A stretch of DNA of 64,000 nucleotides from Adiantum capillus-veneris (taxonomy: Eukaryota > Streptophyta > Polypodiopsida > Polypodiales > Pteridaceae). The notes below the pieces were generated by a model that saw only the letters and a program-made list of their open reading frames with translations, had not been told where the DNA came from and did not search any database. The stretch covers positions 78,236,872 through 78,300,871 of the forward strand of contig CM043953.1 of the NCBI GenBank assembly GCA_014529385.2. Direction: 5' to 3'. The position numbers were made by a program, and so were the translations under genes. Numbering within the stretch: the stretch's first letter is position 1; each line of letters opens with the position of its first letter. Positions 48,420-59,100 of this stretch are shown piece by piece.

Positions 48420-49800
48420 GAAAGGATAGGTGGGACCCCCCCCTAAACACCATGGCCCAATCTAACTTAAAACCCAAAGGTCAACCCCCCAAGTGGATCT
48501 CAATCGGTGGCCAAGAGATTCAAGAGGATCGCGATCTGAGAGATAGATTAGTAATGCTCGCTCCAATCTCTTGTGGCCGAGCCACTACTCAATCCCAAAC
48601 AACCACTACTCGAAACCCTAAGACACCTCCCCAACCTGTAGTGGGAAAAAGACTACCGACCCGTCAAACCAAGAACTCCTTCAACACCCAGCACCTCGCC
48701 CTGCATTCTTGCACCCATAGCTTAGCTCACCATCACTCACTCACCTCACCATCGCTAGAAAATGGTGTCTATTTTAAATCATGTAGTGGAGGGCATACAC
48801 AAAAAGAGACAATTGAAACCTTCTTTCAAGGGGCTAATGATGCTTACATTACAATACTCGTTGTAGATGTTTCTCTTATTGTAAATAAAAACTAAAAGGT
48901 ATTCCTAATGGCTTCAAAAAAATTAAAAGGTAAAAAATTCAAACATTCTAAAACATCCAAAATATTTAGATATAGTGTAATCTCACCTACAAATGGTGGG
49001 ATCACACTAAACCTACATAGAGGAGTCCTACTGATATGATTTCACGACCTTACATAGTGCAAGGAAATTCTACCTACTAGTGCAAGAAAATTCTAAAGAG
49101 AAAGAAATGTTAAAAGAAAGGTAATGGGGAGAAGGAATGCACTCGACCACTTCTTTTATATGGAGATGAAATGTCTTTTGACTTTCCATTTTAATGGGCT
49201 TTTCATTTTCACGGGGCTTTTCGTTTTTTTTACTTACCCTTCACTTATGCATTTGAAATGTTTTGAAAGAATTTTATTTTTCTAAGATTGGGGGCCTACT
49301 TGTAATTTAATATAATCGATCAAAAAACTATGAATTGAAGGACAAAGTGTCCATAAACAATTTCTATTTTAAATCAGCTAGTGGAGCTCTAGTAAAGAGT
49401 GGGGGGTCAAAATTGTATTGATAGCACTATTGGAGTAAAGGCGACGCTTTTACCCAGGTCGAGACATCCGATGTCCGATCGCTCAGTGACCACACTTACC
49501 CTTATTCATTATACATACTAGTACAACGACACTGCCTTCAGTGGCGGCACCGCCTCTGGCGATGAGATGTGGATGAGGGCATACACACTTGCATACACCT
49601 ATATGTAGGTTTAATAGCACTACACTCGACTCAGTCGGCGCCGCCAAACTCCATACCATTAACACTACCTTGTCTGCCTAAGACAACAATATTGTAGAGC
49701 ATAATATCTATGTGCCCTAGCTTCCCATCCTAAACTTGGTTGGCTCTCCCAACCTGGACTTGGTCTACCATTGTTCGCCGACTTGTAGCCGTCATGCCTT
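48420..49800. other. Region without identified genes
   Basis: A P/T/R-rich open frame at 48452-48895 has no recognisable domain. The rest is AT-rich. I see no element boundaries. Confidence 0.5.
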
Positions 49801-49802
49801 GT

Positions 49803-49803
<1 letters not shown>

Positions 49804-49875
<72 letters not shown>

Positions 49876-49891
49876 GGGGGGGGGGGGGGGC
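49804..49891. repeat. (GA)n followed by a poly(G) tract
   Basis: About 30 GA units run into an uninterrupted G tract of about 27 bases (49865-49891). The G run could form a quadruplex and is also prone to assembly error. Confidence 0.9.
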
Positions 49892-50094
49892 TTTGAAGGT
49901 TCTCATCCATTGCAGATGGGGAGATGAACAAAAGTGGACCTTTTCTTGAATAGCAATGCCTGAGAGGTTGTGAGAGGTAATTGAGAGCAATGCAAAGTGC
50001 ACAATACACATAGCTGCTCTAATAAAAAAAGATAGTGAACGTTGAAAAAACAGTGGAGGTCGCATTTGTTGACACGTGGACCCTTCACTCCTTT

Positions 50095-50229
50095 TGTGGT
50101 ACCTCTCTCTCTCTTTCTCTTACTCGCTGTCTCATCGAGCGACCAAAGGTGGGAGGTTGGGTATTCTTATCCTTGCTTGCATCGGGTGTGACTCAGCCCT
50201 TATTTTGAGCTTTGGTTCTCACAGTAGTG

Positions 50230-50276
<47 letters not shown>

Positions 50277-50363
50277 CCCTCCTGTCCTCCACATCCCTAC
50301 AGGCAAATCCTCTTTCTCTCTACGTGGTGGATGCAAAGCCAATGATTTGGTGCTCACAACAAT

Positions 50364-50419
<56 letters not shown>

Positions 50420-50704
50420 CGTTGCACAGCACTCATGACTATTCTAGCACGACATGGGAGACATCCAGTATGACTATTTACAGAGGCGAACATTGACGAT
50501 GCTCTTCAGCAACCGATGCAATACTTTCTTGGACAATGCACAATGCCCGGCACCAAGATTGTATCAAATGGTCTCAGAAGCAATTTTGGCCATTTTGGCC
50601 TTTTTATATTCAGGTGGAACCGTGGAACCATGGAATTTCTCCTTTTCCCCTTGCCCTCAATCGGCATTGGAAATTGAAAACGGCACGATATTAAGCTGAG
50701 AGAG

Positions 50705-50745
<41 letters not shown>
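50095..50745. repeat. CT-linked repeat array, left block
   Basis: Short unique-looking modules alternate with (CT)n tracts (50228-50273, 50364-50417, 50711-50745). The modules are CGAGCGACCAAAGGT...GTGACTCAGCCCTTATTTTG; CCTCCTGTCCTCCACA...CAATGATTTGG; and CTATTCTAGCACGACATGGG...GACGATGCTCTTC. The same modules recur at 55621-56657. The last module (CAGGTGGAACCGTGGAA...GAGAGTTGCCAT) also recurs directly after the LINE at 55340-55432. Confidence 0.85.
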
Positions 50746-50748
<3 letters not shown>

Positions 50749-50933
50749 GACCATAACTTGCTCATCCGAACTCCGATTTAGGTGATCTATAGCCTCAATC
50801 GAAGAGCACAAAGCCCTCTACGCATTGATGTAAAGACATAATTTTTCTGTGTAATGGAAGGCTTTGCTATAATAGCATCTCAGAACTGAAAAAACTGTCA
50901 AAACTTTGCGTTTTTGTTGCCGACTTGAAGGCA

Positions 50934-51864
50934 ATGTCAGACAAAACTCGCAAGGGTGGAAAAGCCACACTCGCCATGGAGAATGATGCAAAATCTCCAA
51001 GGAATTTGGATGCTAATCCAACCACATCGTCTACAACAACGAGCAATGATCATGGCTTACTTGATCTCGTTACAAGAAACCGTCAACAAGCAAGGTGAAG
51101 AGTTGCGCGCACTTGCAATGGAGAATGGTACTTTAAGAGTTCTCGTTGTGGAGAATGAGCACCTCAAGAAGGTTCTTGAAATGCAAACAACACGCTTGAT
51201 GCATCTTGAGAATGAAGTTCAAGAATGTAAACGCTCTCTTGTGGACATGAATGTAGTGAAAGAGCGCTTGAGCAAAGTTGAGAGTGATCATGTATTGAAA
51301 GAGGAAACGATAGATACAATACGACATGATGTATGTGAGATGAGAAATGCATCCAAATCATGGACTGATATATGTAAGGATAATGTGGTTTCTACATCTC
51401 CTATCACGCAAACCGTTGTCCAAGCAAAGAATGTAGAGAATGTGGACACTCAAGAATTGCAAGAACGACAAAAACGCTCAAAGAACATCGTCATTCGTGG
51501 AATCAAGGAGGAAAGCATGGAAACACCCCAATCTCTTGCGGTTGCTATTGAAGAGTTTTTGCCTACACACTTTGGCATGTCAGGAATCATGGCTTATGGT
51601 GCACATCGAGTTGGAAAACAAGGAGTCCCTCGCTCGGGAGAAAGACCTATTGTATGTACCATGGCTGATGAGGTAAAGAGAAAGATCATCCTTGACAATG
51701 GTTGGATCTACCTCAAAGGAACGGGTTGTAATGTATATGAGGATCGCACTCTTATGCAACAAAATGTACGTCGCAAAGCATACGAGGAAAGAAGCAAGAA
51801 GGTTAAGGTATCATCTCAAGAAGAAAAGGCACTTGAGGAGGATGCAAGTCCACCCAACAAATAG
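50934..51864 (+). pseudogene. LINE A ORF1 (coiled coil plus RRM-like), one frameshift
   Basis: An RNA-binding chaperone-type ORF1. The natural start is probably ATG at 50934 (MSDKTRKGGKATLAMEND). That frame closes at about 51098, and the homologous frame goes on from about 51050 (LISLQETVNKQGEELRALAM), so a one-base shift lies near 51050-51080. A leucine-heptad coiled coil (about 51100-51330) is followed by KRSKNIVIRGIKEES, YGAHRVGK, RPIVCTMADEVKRKIILDN and GTGCNVYEDRTLMQQNVRRK. This resembles the L1/CR1-type ORF1 fold of animals more than the zinc-knuckle ORF1 usual in plant L1s. No CCHC zinc knuckle is seen. The stop is TAG, 51862-51864. Confidence 0.75.
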
Positions 51865-51870
51865 GGACAC

Positions 51871-54800
51871 ATGATCTATGAGACCAACTCACGCTTGCGA
51901 ATAAGCTTTTGGAATTGTAATGGGTATCCATGGAATGCGGGAATTGGCATTGATGAGCTTACCAATGACTCCGATGTGATACTTCTTGTCGAAACATGGG
52001 AGCATGATGCGCAACGAATTCTTGGATTTGACAAATACGATGTACATTCTTTGATGTGGGCCAAAAATGCAAAGCAACGAAGAGGCCAAGGAGGCGTAGC
52101 ATGTATGACCAAAAAGGGTTTGAAAGATGTTTCCATTGTCAAAGAAGATAAGTATAAACGCTACTTATGGCTGAAAATCAGTCCACCAAATGGTCAAGTC
52201 ATGTTTGTGGCCGGCTGCTACATTCCTCACTATGACTCCAACTTTTATGCTCGCTTGAATATGGATAGAGATCAGCCCTTTGTTGAACTAGAGGAAGACA
52301 TTGCTCATTACAAGGATCAAGGTGAAGTCATTGTTTTTGGAGACATGAATGCTCGCACAAATATGTTACAACACGACACACAACAAGTCGACATGCCGCA
52401 TGTATCAAGAAGAGTGGATGACTCATACATGTATAATCGAAGTTCTAATGATGCAAAAGAAGTGGATCACTATGGAAAGTCACTTCTACATATGTGCAAT
52501 AGTACCGGAATGCTCATTGCAAATGGTGTATCTCTATGGCAAGGCACCAATGACTTTACATGTAGAAAGCACAATGGTGCTAGCGTGATTGACTATATGT
52601 TGTTCTCAGAAGCCACTCTAGAATGCATACAAAGCTTTACACTTGGTGAATGGAATCCGGAATCGGATCATAGGATGTTATGTATTGACCTCAAGTGTGG
52701 TAAACGGCCCGAGCATGTAGCCTCCAATCATGATGTGAATCATTTGTACCTACGTTTAGACTTCAAACGAGCACTTATATATGCTGATATGGTGGACCAA
52801 ATGTTAAGCATGATAGAGCATCAAGGGAGCCCAACATTAGAATGCAAGTGGAAAGTTTTCAAAGAAGTAATTTTCTCTTGTGCGAAGGAATGCTTTTCGG
52901 CGAAACACATGTCTTGCAAAAGGTCTAAGAAGGGTAGCACCAAGAAGAAATGGTTTGACATGGAATGTAGTCAAGCCCGAAAACACTTGCTAAGATTGGA
53001 TGCAATCAAAGACAAGGAAGTTTACTTGGAATGTTCACACACATACAAAGCACTTGTTCAAAAGAAGAGGAGAAGGTGGGAAGTCGAAAAACAACTTCTT
53101 TTAGCACAAGAGAAAGCACATGCATGTGGCAAGTTTTGGCAAAATCTAAAAGGCAAGCGCGTTGAGAGCTTTGGTGACTTGACTCTTGAGGATATGTATA
53201 TGCATTGTAAGAACCTCTATGAGCAACCCAATGTTGATAAGATGGAGGGTTGTAGCTCCCTTCCATTTATGTCTCCCTTCTTTACCATTGAAGATGTATG
53301 CCGTGCGCTTGAGAAACTTGCTACTCGCAAGGCAGGTGACCTTCAAGGTGTCAAGGCTAAAATGATTAAATGGACAAGCAAGAAAACACGATATTGGATA
53401 TGCGATATGTTTAACCTTGCACTTCAGTATGGCATGCCTCATGATTGGAGTGCAAATTGGATCAAACCTTTGCACAAAGGAGGAGATGTAAACAATGTGA
53501 ACAACTATCGCACTATAATGGTTGGTTCTTTGATGGCAAAGTTATTTGGATGTATCATGGAGATGAAGATAAGTGAATGGGCTGAAAAGAATTGCAAACG
53601 TGCGCTTGGCCAAGCAGGTTTTCGAAAGCATCATAGCACTATTGATCACCTTGTCACTCTTCGAGTTCTTATGGAAGCGTCTCGATTGAAAGGAAAAAAG
53701 TTGTATTGTTGTTTTGTGGATTTCAAGAAAGCTTTTGACATGGTACCACGAGGAAATCTTTGGAGACGTATGCAAAGCCTTCAAGTGCCGAGAGAATTTA
53801 TGCATGCAGTCTTTCGCATCTACCAAAAAGTGATATGTCGATTACGTATGGGAGATGGAATTTCAGAATTTTTTGCAAGCACTATTGGTGTCAAACAAGG
53901 ATGCCCACTTTCCCCAACCCTCTTTGGGCTACTCATTGATGAATTGGAATACATGGTTCTTGATTTTATGCAGCAAGAAGGCATAGAAGAGGTTAAGATT
54001 GGAAATGCGGTGATCATGCTTTTGCTTTATGCCGATGATGTAGTGCTCTTGGCACATACCTTAGAAGATGCACAAAAGCTTATGAGTGTCTTGGAACGCT
54101 TTTGCCTACATAGCGGGCTGATCGTGAATGGATCCAAAACCAAGGTTATGCTTGTAAAGACCCTCAATGACGAAAATCCATGCATTGTATACAACAATGA
54201 GAAACTTGAAGTGGTAGATCACTTCAAGTACCTTGGCCTTGAGGTTCCATCCAATCATAAATGGAAGGATTGTGCAATGCGTCGCTTGGAAGCCGGAAAG
54301 AGGGCTTATTATGCATTTGAGAACATGTGCAATGCAGGAGAGATCACGTGTTGGGCTCTCAAAAAGTACCTCTTTGACACATTGGTGACACCGGTGCTTC
54401 TTTATGGAGTGGAGGTGTGGGGTGGAAGCATCGGGAAGTCTACTTGGAAAGAGTTTGAGAATGTCCAAAAGCGTTTTCTCACCAACTTTCTCCAAGTCAA
54501 GACACAAACACCCTACATGCTCTTACTTCTTGAGTCCGGATCGCTTCCCATTGAGGTCTTGGGCATGGAAAGGGTTGTGGAGTACATGCGTAAGACACAA
54601 CGTAGCCCTTTGCATGGACTTCCTAGAATCGCATATGAAGCAAGTCAAAAGGTTCAAAAGACATGCAAGAGCAAAATACTAAGTTCGGGGTGGATGCTTG
54701 ATATCAAAAAATGGTTTGGAAGATGGGATGCATGTTACTTGGTCAAGGATGCGTCGATCGACTCCCAAGTTAATGAGGCCTTCTTACAACGCCAATGTAT

Positions 54801-55251
54801 CATGGCTTGGGAGAAATCCGGAGGTTCTCGCTTCAGCCATTACACCACACACGTTGCCCCAAACTACAAATCTCTCTTCTTCTCGGAACGAGGTAACCGA
54901 ACCCATTCCTACATCCTTGAGCCCATCCCGTTGAGTGCGATCCGCACCATTGCCTCCATTCGTCTTAGCTCCCATTCTCTACGCTGCGAGACAAGACGTT
55001 GGGGCACTGGCGAGGAGTGTCATCGACTTTGCACCTTATGCCCTCGTCAAGTGCGAGAGAGTGAGTACCACACACTACTTGAGTGCTCAGCTTTTGACCA
55101 CATTAGGTCCTCTTTTCCCCATATATTCAGCCATGAGCTCTCCCTACATACCTTCCTCTCCCAACCACGATGTGGACTCTCTATTGCGACGCTCATTTCA
55201 GCCATTTTTGAGCATCGAGAGTCACTTATGAACTCCACTCACACCACGTGA
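51871..55251 (+). CDS. LINE A ORF2: endonuclease-reverse transcriptase
   Basis: An uninterrupted 1126-codon frame starting six bases after ORF1. It performs target-primed reverse transcription. The APE-type endonuclease (residues about 8-275) shows ISFWNCNGYPWN, LLVETWEHD, VIVFGDMNAR, VIDYMLFSEA and ESDHRMLCIDL, so all catalytic positions are filled. RT (about 500-800) shows PLHKGGDVNNVNNYRTIM, GQAGFRKHHSTIDHLVTL, CCFVDFKKAFDMVPR, GVKQGCPLSPTLFGLL and LLLYADDVVLLAH. A C-terminal CTLCPRQVRESEYHTLLEC motif lies near residue 1058. No RNase H is visible. It could be active if ORF1 is supplied. Confidence 0.92.
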   Translation: MIYETNSRLRISFWNCNGYPWNAGIGIDELTNDSDVILLVETWEHDAQRILGFDKYDVHSLMWAKNAKQRRGQGGVACMTKKGLKDVSIVKEDKYKRYLWLKISPPNGQVMFVAGCYIPHYDSNFYARLNMDRDQPFVELEEDIAHYKDQGEVIVFGDMNARTNMLQHDTQQVDMPHVSRRVDDSYMYNRSSNDAKEVDHYGKSLLHMCNSTGMLIANGVSLWQGTNDFTCRKHNGASVIDYMLFSEATLECIQSFTLGEWNPESDHRMLCIDLKCGKRPEHVASNHDVNHLYLRLDFKRALIYADMVDQMLSMIEHQGSPTLECKWKVFKEVIFSCAKECFSAKHMSCKRSKKGSTKKKWFDMECSQARKHLLRLDAIKDKEVYLECSHTYKALVQKKRRRWEVEKQLLLAQEKAHACGKFWQNLKGKRVESFGDLTLEDMYMHCKNLYEQPNVDKMEGCSSLPFMSPFFTIEDVCRALEKLATRKAGDLQGVKAKMIKWTSKKTRYWICDMFNLALQYGMPHDWSANWIKPLHKGGDVNNVNNYRTIMVGSLMAKLFGCIMEMKISEWAEKNCKRALGQAGFRKHHSTIDHLVTLRVLMEASRLKGKKLYCCFVDFKKAFDMVPRGNLWRRMQSLQVPREFMHAVFRIYQKVICRLRMGDGISEFFASTIGVKQGCPLSPTLFGLLIDELEYMVLDFMQQEGIEEVKIGNAVIMLLLYADDVVLLAHTLEDAQKLMSVLERFCLHSGLIVNGSKTKVMLVKTLNDENPCIVYNNEKLEVVDHFKYLGLEVPSNHKWKDCAMRRLEAGKRAYYAFENMCNAGEITCWALKKYLFDTLVTPVLLYGVEVWGGSIGKSTWKEFENVQKRFLTNFLQVKTQTPYMLLLLESGSLPIEVLGMERVVEYMRKTQRSPLHGLPRIAYEASQKVQKTCKSKILSSGWMLDIKKWFGRWDACYLVKDASIDSQVNEAFLQRQCIMAWEKSGGSRFSHYTTHVAPNYKSLFFSERGNRTHSYILEPIPLSAIRTIASIRLSSHSLRCETRRWGTGEECHRLCTLCPRQVRESEYHTLLECSAFDHIRSSFPHIFSHELSLHTFLSQPRCGLSIATLISAIFEHRESLMNSTHTT

Positions 55252-55270
55252 CATGTTCATTTGGTCCCAT

Positions 55271-55286
55271 AGGTCATATTTGACCT
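55271..55286 (+). ncRNA. LINE A 3' stem-loop
   Basis: AGGTCATATTTGACCT: six base pairs closed by a four-base loop, about 20 bases before the (TATC)n(CT)n tail. The corresponding position in other LINE 3' ends of the window also forms a stem with changed but complementary arms (34715-34729, 35656-35671). It is probably the RT recognition structure. Confidence 0.7.
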
Positions 55287-55339
55287 CCCAGGACGATAAT
55301 AGAACTATCTATCTATCTCTCTCTCTCTCTCTCTCTCTC

Positions 55340-55425
55340 CAGGTGGAACCGTGGAATTTCTCCTTTTCCCATTGCCCTCAACCGACATTGGAAATTGAAA
55401 ACGGCACGATATTAACCTGAGAGAG

Positions 55426-55517
<92 letters not shown>

Positions 55518-55520
55518 CTT
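55340..55520. repeat. Module plus (CT)n(CA)n tract after LINE A
   Basis: CCAGGTGGAACCGTGGAA...GAGAGTTGGCAT copies the module at 50610-50710, then (CT)n (55432-55461) and about 26 CA units (55462-55514). Confidence 0.85.
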
Positions 55521-55615
55521 GCGCCTGTGTCAGCTTACACAGCCCTTGCATGACGTAGTGACGCATGTTTAACCTTGCACAGTGCACTGATCCAAATCTA
55601 CTGGATGAAGCTCGT

Positions 55616-55620
<5 letters not shown>

Positions 55621-55671
<51 letters not shown>

Positions 55672-55835
55672 TCGATATCTCGTCGAGCGACCAAAGGTCG
55701 GAGGTTGCGTATTGTTTCCTTATCCTTGCTTGCCTCGAGTGTGACTCAACCCTTATTTTGAGCTTTGACTCCTACACGCAAATCCTCTTTCTCTCTACGT
55801 GGACGCAAAGACAATATATTGGCGCTCACAACAGT

Positions 55836-55881
<46 letters not shown>

Positions 55882-56262
55882 CCCGCCCCCCGATTTGTTG
55901 TAGAGCGCTCACAATTATTCTAGCACGACATGGTAGATGTCCAATATGCCTTTTTACAGAGGCGGACATTGACGATGCTCTTCTGCGATCAATGCAATAC
56001 TTTCCTTATTGTTGCCTTCATCGGGTGTGATTCAGCCCTTATTTTGAGCTTTGGGGCTCACAATAGTGCACACTCTCTCTCTCTCTCTCTCTCTCGTACT
56101 CGTTGTCTTGCCGAGCGACCAAAGGTCGGAGGTTGGGTATTGTTTCCTTATCCTTGCTTGCATCAAGTGTGACTCAGCCCTTATTTTGAGCTTTACTCCT
56201 ACACGCAAATCCTCTTTCTCTCTATGTAGATGCAAAGCCAATGATTTGCCGCTCACAACAGT

Positions 56263-56318
<56 letters not shown>

Positions 56319-56608
56319 CCCTCCCCCCCCAACTTGTTGTAGAGCGCTCACAATTATTCTAGCACGACATGGGAGATGTCAATATGCCTTTTTACAGAGG
56401 CGGACATTGACGATGCTCTTCCGCGATCGATGCAATACTTTCCTTATCGTTGCCTGCATCGGGTGTGACTCAGCCCTTATTTTGAGCTTTGGGGCTCACA
56501 GTAGTGCATTTTCTCTTTCTCTCTCCTCCTGTCCTCCACACCCCTACATGCAAATCCTCTTTCTCTCTACGTGGACGCAAAGCTAATGATTTGGCGCTCA
56601 CAGTAATG

Positions 56609-56657
<49 letters not shown>
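55621..56657. repeat. CT-linked repeat array, right block
   Basis: The three modules described at 50095-50745 recur two to three times each, always separated by (CT)n: tracts at 55621-55666, 55836-55878, 56073-56094, 56267-56314 and 56611-56657. The module order suggests a higher-order unit of about 380-420 bp. Short proteins predicted here are only translations of CT repeats. Confidence 0.85.
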
Positions 56658-56660
<3 letters not shown>

Positions 56661-57271
56661 AAATGGTTTGGAAGATGGGATGCATGTCACTTGGTCAAGG
56701 ATGCGTCGATCGACTCCCAAGTTAATGAGGCCTTCTTACAACGCCAATGTATCATGGCTTGGGAAAAATCCGGAGGTTCTCGCTTCAGCCATTATACCAC
56801 ACACGTTGCCCCAAACTACAAATCTCTCTTCTTCTCGGAACGAGGTAACCGAACCCATTGCTACATCCTTGAGCCCATCCCGTTGAGTGCGATCCGCACC
56901 ATTGCCTCCATTCGTCTTAGCTCCCATTCTCTACGCTGCGAGACAGGACGTTGGGGCACTGACGAGGAGTGTCATCGACTTTGCACCTTATGCCCTCGTC
57001 AAGTGCGAGAGAGTGAGTACCACACACTACTTGAGTGCTCAGCTTTTGACCACATTAGGTCCTCTTTTCCCCATATATTCAGCCATGATCTCTCCCTACA
57101 TACCTTCCTCTCCCAACCACGATGTGGACTCTCTATTGCGACGCTCATTTCAGCCATTTTTGAGCATCGAGAGTCACTTATGAACTCCACTCACACCACG
57201 TGACATGTTCATTTGGTCCCATAGGTCATATTTGACCTCCCAGGACGATAATAGAACTATCTATCTATCTA

Positions 57272-57306
<35 letters not shown>
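56658..57306 (+). mobile_element. LINE A, 5'-truncated copy
   Basis: Starts at AAGAAATGGTTTGGAAGATG within a CT tract, corresponds to 54706-55303 of the full copy, and ends with the same stem-loop (57223-57238) and (TATC)n(CT)n tail (57258-57306). It has about seven differences from the full copy over 600 bp. 5' truncation is the usual result of incomplete reverse transcription. Confidence 0.92.
56691..57203 (+). pseudogene. C-terminal 170 codons of LINE A ORF2
   Basis: Open from the truncation to the normal stop TGA (57201-57203). It encodes the C-terminal CTLCPRQVRESEYHTLLEC motif but no catalytic domain. Confidence 0.9.
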
Positions 57307-57309
<3 letters not shown>

Positions 57310-57405
57310 AGAGAGAGAGAGCTCGCCTCTCTGAGACTAGCTCGCCTCTCCCCTCGTTGTTCGAGGAGGGCACGCCCCTTGAGTAGAGGGCCAAGCGAGT
57401 AGCTT

Positions 57406-57407
<2 letters not shown>

Positions 57408-57455
<48 letters not shown>
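57408..57455. repeat. (CT)n microsatellite
   Basis: About 24 CT units, preceded by GA/CT-rich sequence with an inverted GAGAGAGAGAGCTCGCCTCTC patch near 57310-57345. It is followed by sequence that probably belongs to the LTR of the copia remnant. Confidence 0.85.
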
Positions 57456-57459
<4 letters not shown>

Positions 57460-57462
57460 CTG

Positions 57463-57650
57463 TGCAGCCGAGAGCTCAGGGCACACTGACCGGATTAATC
57501 TGCTTCCGCCACGTGTCTGGGGGAGGGGCCGGAATCCCTTCCCCCATTATAAGTAGTATAGATACATGAATAAGGATGAAAGGCTTGGTCCACTCACACA
57601 TAGTGCATGCTCTCCTCCCGCCATCCCCGCACGCATATACGTAGTCATCA
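57463..57650 (+). mobile_element. LTR end of a copia-type element
   Basis: The sequence before the PBS contains a TATA-like ATTATAAGTAGTATAG (about 57546) and ends GTAGTCATCA at 57650, as expected for the end of a 5' LTR. The left end was not found and could be inside the CT-rich block. Confidence 0.5.
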
Positions 57651-57652
57651 AC

Positions 57653-57664
57653 TGGTATCAGAGC
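57653..57664 (+). other. Primer binding site of the copia remnant
   Basis: TGGTATCAGAGC, matching initiator-Met tRNA, lies two bases after the LTR end. Confidence 0.85.
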
Positions 57665-59100
57665 TGGACATGGCGGTCATGGAGCTTGACTCAGTTTGAA
57701 GCTCGTGTTGCTTGGATCTCGGATCCGGAGTTCACGGTGAAGAAGACTACACCGGATTAGAGGCATGGGGAGGAGACCTCGGAGCCTTGAAGCTCCCAAT
57801 TGCACACACACATTGCAAGTTTTGAAACTCTGTAGAGATTAGCATTGGCAGCGAGTGTAGGTTTTGCATAGCTAACGAGCAGAAGGTGTGTAAAAGCACT
57901 AGAGGCAATCGAGAGTTTTGAGAGGAGGAGGAGAAGGAGAAGGAGAGCGAGAGCAGGAGATGTGAGCATTGGAGCTCACGGAATCTGAAGCAAGGAAGCA
58001 TCGTGGGATTTTTTGGCAGCAAGCAAGCTGCAAAAAGGATTGTGTAAGGCGTCAAGGTAGCGTTGAACATTAGCTGAGAAGCAAAAAACATTAGCAGGTG
58101 GGGTGTGTGTGTTTGTGTGTGTCACACACGCTTCTTCTTCCCCTGATGTTTCTCACTCTCTACTCTACTCTGTGGTGCTACAGAAGGCCAACAGGAATGG
58201 AGATGTACAGCAGGACTCCTTGCTTTCTATGGGTAATCCCCCACCCCCCCATTTTTCAACAGAGAGCGAGGATATTCTGTCTCTCTTGCTTATTGGTAGC
58301 TACTCCTCCCTAGTTGAGCCTCGAATTGCGGCTTCGGCAAGCTCGGCTTAGAGAGCGAGAGAGAAAACTCTCCTGTAGCATCGTTCGGCATTGGCTAACG
58401 ATTTTGGATTCAGCTTCCTAACATCTGCAAGCGTCGGGAGTTGGCATCGACCCCATCATTGGCTCGGCATCGGCTTCCCTTGCCAACAATCGGCTTCGAG
58501 CCTTGGTGGCTGCAGCATAGCAAAATGAGAGAGAGCACATAGGCTTTCTCAACGTCCAACATCGGCGAGCTTCCATCCAATTGTGAAAGACAACATCGGC
58601 ATCTTCTTCCTGCCTTCGACATAGTGAGAGCTAGAGAGAATTTTTGGCTTGCCTCTGGTGTAGCCTCGACATCGGCGACATTCCTTCAACATAGCTTTGC
58701 AACATCTCATTCGGAGTGGTTTTTGCTTTGACGGCCTCTCCCCAATATCCCGACCTCGACATAGAGAGCAAGCAATTGCATTGCGTGCTATTGCCTAGAG
58801 GATTTACCATCTCTCCTAGGCTCACTGTCACTCATGCTACCTTTGAGCTTTGGGCATTCGGCCTTGGGTTATGCACTACCTCATTACAACCGAAGGAGTG
58901 ATTTTCCTTTTGTGCTTAAACATAGTTCTTTTTTTTTTGCAATTAAGACCCTCTTTTCTTTCTAAATAGTCGCAGTTTTTTAGACCCCAACGACCACCCT
59001 AACACCTTGGTCAAACCTCTCCCCCTGCCTCTCACTACGGAATCCCTTTCTTTTAAACCTCAGGGATTGGAAAGATTGTGCTTACTGTTGCAAATGGCAG
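57665..59100 (+). other. Leader/gag-less region of the copia remnant
   Basis: 1.4 kb follows the PBS with no recognisable gag. It has purine-rich (57920-57965) and CATCGGC-rich stretches, with many short TCGGCATCGGC-like echoes at 58380-58710. Gag appears deleted or replaced. Confidence 0.5.

Larger units (their letters stand above)
50746..55340 (+). mobile_element. Near-complete LINE (LINE A) between CT tracts
   Basis: About 4.6 kb: 5' UTR from 50746, ORF1 (50934-51864), ORF2 (51871-55251), a short 3' UTR with a stem-loop (55271-55286), and a tail of (TATC)n then (CT)n (55303-55340). A (CT)n tract also lies directly before the 5' UTR, so the element sits inside a CT microsatellite. A truncated sister copy lies at 56658-57262 in another CT tract with about 1-2 percent differences, suggesting recent activity. 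Confidence 0.9.

Noticed and set aside
48452-48895. 147-codon plus-strand frame as a gene
   Set aside because: P/T/H-rich with no domain or splice context; likely chance.
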